A stretch of 7,705 bases of DNA from Flammeovirgaceae bacterium UBA5867. Its GTDB lineage: Bacteria; Bacteroidota; Bacteroidia; Cytophagales; Cyclobacteriaceae. Within the stretch, counting starts at the first letter, position 1, and every line of letters begins with the position of its first letter. The translations under genes and the position numbers were made by a program. Of the stretch, positions 4,913-7,705 are shown piece by piece. The stretch spans positions 1-7,705 of the forward strand of contig DJFR01000150.1 of assembly GCA_002432545.1 (NCBI GenBank), written 5' to 3'. The notes under the pieces are model-generated. The model ran no database searches and was not told the origin of the DNA. It saw only the letters and a list, made by a program, of their open reading frames with translations.

Positions 4913-6322
4913 TTAATCTTTAGCCATCCGAACAATCTTCGGATGAAATTTACCTTCAATATCCACCAGGGTATTTTGACTTTTCATGATCATCCCGATG
5001 TCTTTATAGGCACCAGGTGATTCTTCTGTACTGCCTCCGATGAGTGTTACTTTCTCGGCTTGCAGTAGTTTCTTCATGCTGCTCATAGTAACAGACTCTC
5101 GGGCTTTTTGTCGCGACATCTTGCGACCGGCACCGTGCGCAGCAGAATTTAATGATGCTTCATTTCCCAGTCCACGTACAATGAATCCCGGAGCAGTCAT
5201 GCTGCCCGGTATAATTCCATATATACCGTTGGCTGCCGGTGTTGCTCCTTTACGATGAACGATATACTCGTTACCATCGGCCAGGGTTTCGCGCCATGCA
5301 AAGTTGTGATGGTTCTCTACGGTCTTCAGAACTTTTGCCCCGAGCGCTTTGCAAAGGTTATAATGTATCCGCTCATGACATGCTTTCGCATATTCTCCGG
5401 CAAGGTTCATGGATAGCCAGTACTCTTCACCTTCGGCACTGTCCAGTGTAAGCCAGGCAAGTTGCCTGGCTTCACGCGGAAGCTTGCAACGGTTCATCGC
5501 TATAGCCGTATAGTGTTGCGCTATATTTGCTCCGAGACTTCTTGATCCGGAGTGCGATAGTATAGCCGCATAGTTGCGCGGTGGTAATCCGAGCGTATTG
5601 CTTTCGTAAAGCTCTACCGTACCAAACTCTACAAAGTGATTGCCGGAGCCTGAACTTCCCAGTTGCTTTACAGCTTTACCGTGAAGACGCTTCAACAGAT
5701 TTGTCATCTGAAAATCCGGATGATCGAGTATAGGGTGCTCTTGCGCTTGTTCAAGCTCACCATCATTGCCGAAGTGAGTTTCGCGTTCCAGCACTTTCTT
5801 TAATTCGTGTGTGCGATGCTCGGTATAGCTTGACGGCAGATCGAGAATACTAAGTGCCATGCGGCAACCAATGTCCATCCCAACACCATAAGGTATAACA
5901 GCATGGTGTGTTGCGAGCACGCCACCAATCGGTAAGCCATAGCCGTGATGCGCATCCGGCATTAGCGCACCTTTAGCTGCGATAGGCAGTCGCATGGCCA
6001 GCTCCATTTGCTGAATGGCGTTGGTATCGATGTGCTTGTTGCCAAACACGTCAAAGTGCCGCGGTTTATCTTCCAGTAGGTATGTGGTGCTCGCTGCTGT
6101 CTCAATGAGCGGAGTTATAAGTTTATGTGCCAGTATACTGAGTGTTGCATGCTGCGTGTAGCGATGCGGTTGTTCGAGTACATCGGCCAGTAATGTTAAT
6201 TTTTCTTCGTTGGGTGTGTGCTTGAAGTGCCGGTTCATCAGGTTTAAGGCCAGGCTTCGTGCTACATCCGTTGGAAATTGAATGACCTGAAGGTCTTTTA
6301 TATTGAGTTTTTGTTTGCCCAT
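4913..6322 (-). CDS. rtcB: RtcB, GTP-dependent RNA-splicing ligase
   Basis: RtcB joins RNA 2',3'-cyclic phosphate or 3'-phosphate ends directly to 5'-OH ends using GTP and Mn2+, through guanylylation of a histidine. From ATG 6322 the protein has 469 residues, near the length of archaeal RtcB and longer than the 408 of E. coli. All signature residues are present: MPDAHHG (121-127), D150-I-G-C153, GSGNHF (N228, H229), SHSGSR (H257), ENHHNF (H339), RKGATPA (357-363), IPGSM and SAAHGAGR with the expected guanylylated H396. The ORF is open to ATG 6418, but those 32 extra residues are Cys-rich, fit no RtcB and overlap a foldable leader, so 6322 is chosen. It heads a unit with the next ORF 4 nt downstream, behind a candidate promoter at 6615-6643. 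Confidence 0.95.
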   Translation of the reverse strand: MGKQKLNIKDLQVIQFPTDVARSLALNLMNRHFKHTPNEEKLTLLADVLEQPHRYTQHATLSILAHKLITPLIETAASTTYLLEDKPRHFDVFGNKHIDTNAIQQMELAMRLPIAAKGALMPDAHHGYGLPIGGVLATHHAVIPYGVGMDIGCRMALSILDLPSSYTEHRTHELKKVLERETHFGNDGELEQAQEHPILDHPDFQMTNLLKRLHGKAVKQLGSSGSGNHFVEFGTVELYESNTLGLPPRNYAAILSHSGSRSLGANIAQHYTAIAMNRCKLPREARQLAWLTLDSAEGEEYWLSMNLAGEYAKACHERIHYNLCKALGAKVLKTVENHHNFAWRETLADGNEYIVHRKGATPAANGIYGIIPGSMTAPGFIVRGLGNEASLNSAAHGAGRKMSRQKARESVTMSSMKKLLQAEKVTLIGGSTEESPGAYKDIGMIMKSQNTLVDIEGKFHPKIVRMAKD

Positions 6323-6339
6323 AAAAGGTTTACAATAAG

Positions 6340-6458
6340 GGCATAGTCGTACGCATAGGAATAGCATTCCTTTACTGAAAGAGCAAAGTATATCTGTATC
6401 GAAACGGAATACAGCCATGCGTATAGCGTTACGAATGCAATCCTTGCAAGACTATGCC
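6340..6458 (-). promoter_or_regulatory. Multibranched structured element upstream of rtcB
   Basis: GGCATAGTC (6340-6348) pairs perfectly with GACTATGCC (6450-6458). One base inside, TACGCAT (6350-6356) pairs perfectly with ATGCGTA (6417-6423). A hairpin TGCAA/TTGCA (6436-6440/6444-6448) fills the side between the two stems. Inside the second stem lie GGAAT/ATTCC (6358-6362/6366-6370) and CTGTAT/ATACAG (6394-6399/6409-6414). The element ends 18 nt before the rtcB start codon and, in the proposed transcript, forms the end of its leader. I recognise no known riboswitch class. The strand is inferred from rtcB; the stems could form in either sense. Confidence 0.5.
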
Positions 6459-6504
6459 TGAAATTTTACTTGTTTGATTTTTTTGGTAGAAATGCCGAAC
6501 CACG

Positions 6505-6524
6505 TCCGGTAAAATGTTACCGGA
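6505..6524. repeat. Perfect hairpin TCCGGTAA/TTACCGGA
   Basis: An 8-bp perfect inverted repeat with an AATG loop sits in the divergent rtcB-nuoC intergenic region. It has no T-tract on either side, so it is not a terminator. It may be part of the rtcB leader or a protein-binding site. Confidence 0.7.
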
Positions 6525-6614
6525 GCGGGTTATTTGAAGATATGTAGATTTAGCACCAGCATAAATTTTCTCCCTCGCTTAAAATAAAACATTGGATGAG
6601 GTGAAATGCTTTTG

Positions 6615-6643
6615 CAAAGGTAATGCGTTTTATGATACGGCAA
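6615..6643 (-). promoter_or_regulatory. Promoter of rtcB unit
   Basis: On the - strand TTG (6643-6641), an 18-nt spacer and TACCTTTG (6622-6615) followed by C match the Bacteroidota -33/-7 pattern well. Transcription would start near 6609, giving rtcB a leader of about 287 nt holding the hairpin at 6505-6524 and the branched element at 6340-6458. A weaker box, TATACTTTG at 6392-6384 with one extra spacer base, could give a short leader instead. Confidence 0.55.
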
Positions 6644-6739
6644 TGTGACGTTTAAAAATAATTATAACACACGCGCACTGCGATCGAGAAAACAATTGTA
6701 TCCCGTACCATACTTTCGGATTCAATTATTTAATTTTGA

Positions 6740-6772
6740 TTGTCGAACGAATGTATTTGATTTCGTTCTTTG
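6740..6772 (+). promoter_or_regulatory. Candidate nuoC promoter with overlapping inverted repeat
   Basis: TTG (6740-6742), a 22-nt spacer and GTTCTTTG (6765-6772) form an imperfect Bacteroidota promoter that would start about 15 nt before the nuoC ATG. A perfect inverted repeat, GAACGAA (6745-6751) and TTCGTTC (6762-6768) spaced by 10 nt, overlaps the spacer and -7 box and is placed like an operator. No regulator is identified. Confidence 0.35.
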
Positions 6773-6791
6773 TACTAACCCATACGTCATT

Positions 6792-7274
6792 ATGACTATC
6801 GATGATATAGTTTCCTTGCTTTCGGATATAGCAGGTCCTGATCAGATCAAGGCCGATCGAACCACTACACCGCATGCCGTCATAGTCGATAAGACTAAAC
6901 TTGTTGAGGTGTGCAGTAAGCTTCAGAAAAATGCTTCAACATACTTTGATATGCTGTCGTGTGTAACCGGTATAGATAACGGTACACAGGCAGGCACGAT
7001 GGAGGTGGTATATAATCTTTATTCCATTCCCTATAATTTTCAGTTGACTATAAAGGTAATTTTGCCGCGCGAGAATCCCGCGGTAGAAACAGTTACACAT
7101 CTGTGGAAATCTGCCGACTGGATGGAACGCGAAATATTCGATATGTATGGTATTGTATTTACCAACCACCCTGACCTGCGCAGAATATTAATGCCTGCCG
7201 ACTGGGAAGGCTACCCGTTACGGAAAGATTATACACACCAGGAATACTATCGCGATATCAAAGTAGAATATTAA
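6792..7274 (+). CDS. nuoC: NADH-quinone oxidoreductase subunit C
   Basis: NuoC is a peripheral-arm subunit of respiratory complex I on the cytoplasmic side, near the quinone-binding NuoD. From ATG 6792 the product has 160 residues, a normal length for a stand-alone NuoC. The C-terminal signature of the 30-kDa subunit is plain: SADWMEREIFDMYG (107-120), then HPDLRRILMP and WEGYPLRKDY (to about 146). The frame is open upstream to ATG 6645, but those 49 residues are low-complexity, unlike NuoC, and would run through the candidate promoter. nuoD follows after 42 nt, so they form an operon. nuoA and nuoB, which usually precede nuoC, are not here; rtcB is the divergent neighbour. Confidence 0.93.
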   Translation: MTIDDIVSLLSDIAGPDQIKADRTTTPHAVIVDKTKLVEVCSKLQKNASTYFDMLSCVTGIDNGTQAGTMEVVYNLYSIPYNFQLTIKVILPRENPAVETVTHLWKSADWMEREIFDMYGIVFTNHPDLRRILMPADWEGYPLRKDYTHQEYYRDIKVEY

Positions 7275-7316
7275 CAAACTCAAAGCTCGCAGCTCTCAAC
7301 TCACAGCTCTAAAGAA
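7275..7316 (+). repeat. Seven-base periodic CTC array between nuoC and nuoD
   Basis: The 42-nt spacer has CTC at 7279, 7286, 7293, 7300 and 7307, exactly every 7 nt, with variable 4-nt spacers (AAAG, GCAG, TCAA, ACAG). Two units are CAGCTCT. It looks like a degenerate heptamer tandem repeat. The AAAGAA just before the nuoD ATG is A-rich, as expected for translation initiation in this phylum. Confidence 0.5.
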
Positions 7317-7705
7317 ATGTCAACGGATCGTATACAGTATAAATATAAAGAAGGAAGCCTGGTGCTTTCGGAACCGAACAAGCTAAAGCCGGAGAACCTG
7401 CGGTCGGAAGAGATGATTATCAATCTCGGACCACAGCACCCTTCTACGCACGGTGTGTTGCGCCTGGAAGTGCTGATGGATGGCGAGATCGTGAAAGAGG
7501 TAGTGCCACACATCGGGTACCTGCACCGTTGCTTTGAGAAGCATGCTGAGAATCTTCCCTATAACCAGGTAATACCGTTTGTTGACCGGCTCGATTACGT
7601 TGCTGCCATGAGCAATGAACATGTATATGCCATGGGTGTTGAGCGTATGCTGGGAATTGAAAACCAGATTCCAAAACGCGTAGAGTATATACGGGTGTTG
7701 ATGGC
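7317..7705 (+). CDS. nuoD: NADH-quinone oxidoreductase subunit D (5' part, cut by window end)
   Basis: NuoD is the 49-kDa peripheral-arm subunit of complex I that forms much of the quinone pocket with NuoB. The first 129 codons are present and the frame runs off the window. Signatures are NLGPQHPSTHGVLR (near residues 38-51), PHIGYLHR..EKHAE (about 63-78) and NQVIPFVDRLDYVAAM (about 82-97), with the conserved quinone-site region HPSTHG intact. ATG 7317 is chosen because it gives the usual short N-terminal extension before NLGPQHP and is preceded by an A-rich stretch. It is the second gene of the nuoCD operon. Confidence 0.95.
   Translation, partial: MSTDRIQYKYKEGSLVLSEPNKLKPENLRSEEMIINLGPQHPSTHGVLRLEVLMDGEIVKEVVPHIGYLHRCFEKHAENLPYNQVIPFVDRLDYVAAMSNEHVYAMGVERMLGIENQIPKRVEYIRVLM

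Noticed and set aside
4909..4959. Upstream start of the membrane-protein ORF inside rtcB
   Set aside because: The ATG at 4908 lies 4 nt past the rtcB stop, a typical coupled arrangement; the extra residues are just another frame of the rtcB end.
6323..6418. 32-residue N-terminal extension of RtcB from an upstream ATG
   Set aside because: The residues are Cys-rich and unlike RtcB, and they overlap the inverted repeats of the leader; ATG 6322 gives a normal RtcB start.
6505..6524. Terminator between rtcB and nuoC
   Set aside because: The 8-bp hairpin has no T-tract on either strand, and both genes are transcribed away from it.
6645..6791. 49-residue N-terminal extension of NuoC
   Set aside because: The sequence is AT-rich and low-complexity, is not NuoC-like, and covers the candidate promoter and inverted repeat; ATG 6792 gives a standard-length protein.
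1..7705. CRISPR array, transposase or phage integrase
   Set aside because: No regular repeat-spacer pattern and no such protein was found; the only repeats are short palindromes and the heptamer array.

Overview
The window looks like a Bacteroidota chromosome, probably Cytophagia- or Chitinophagia-like. Several -7 boxes fit TAnnTTTG, most starts lack a clear Shine-Dalgarno, no tRNA encodes CCA, and the proteins (HD-Pnk, a short ATP-dependent ligase, RtcB, NuoC/NuoD) resemble that phylum. The assignment is inference from sequence features only.

Positions 1-760 are an RNA-only region read on the + strand. It holds a degenerate tRNA-like fold with a His-type anticodon loop (1-89), a possible small transcript ending in a strong terminator (about 163-320), and a tRNA cluster closed by a second terminator (725-760). 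The cluster contains an interrupted tRNA 5' half (337-398), tRNA-Tyr(GTA), a decayed tRNA-His-like gene whose D-arm position is filled by a perfect palindrome, and tRNA-Arg(ACG). The two damaged tRNAs carry palindromes of one family, TCCCGA-N6-TCGGGA.

Positions 783-6643 form an RNA-repair block on the - strand in two transcription units. The promoter-distal pair is an ATP-dependent RNA ligase followed by HD-Pnk (2',3'-phosphoesterase plus 5' kinase), which together make a classic heal-and-seal pathway. The other pair is RtcB, the GTP-dependent ligase joining 2',3'-cyclic phosphate/3'-phosphate to 5'-OH, followed 4 nt later by a 669-codon ORF. That ORF combines a soluble domain of unknown function with a polytopic membrane protein. 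A rho-independent terminator lies in frame at the junction, with a new -7 box and start codon just after it, so the ORF looks like two genes joined recently or by a sequence error. Both units appear to have long, foldable 5' leaders (about 220 and 290 nt).

Positions 6792-7705 start a + strand respiratory operon, nuoC then nuoD (cut by the window edge), transcribed divergently from rtcB. nuoA and nuoB do not precede nuoC.

Taken together, two non-redundant RNA-sealing routes sit beside a cluster of aberrant and intact tRNAs. This suggests a tRNA damage/repair island, for example against anticodon nucleases, but the functional link is inference from proximity.
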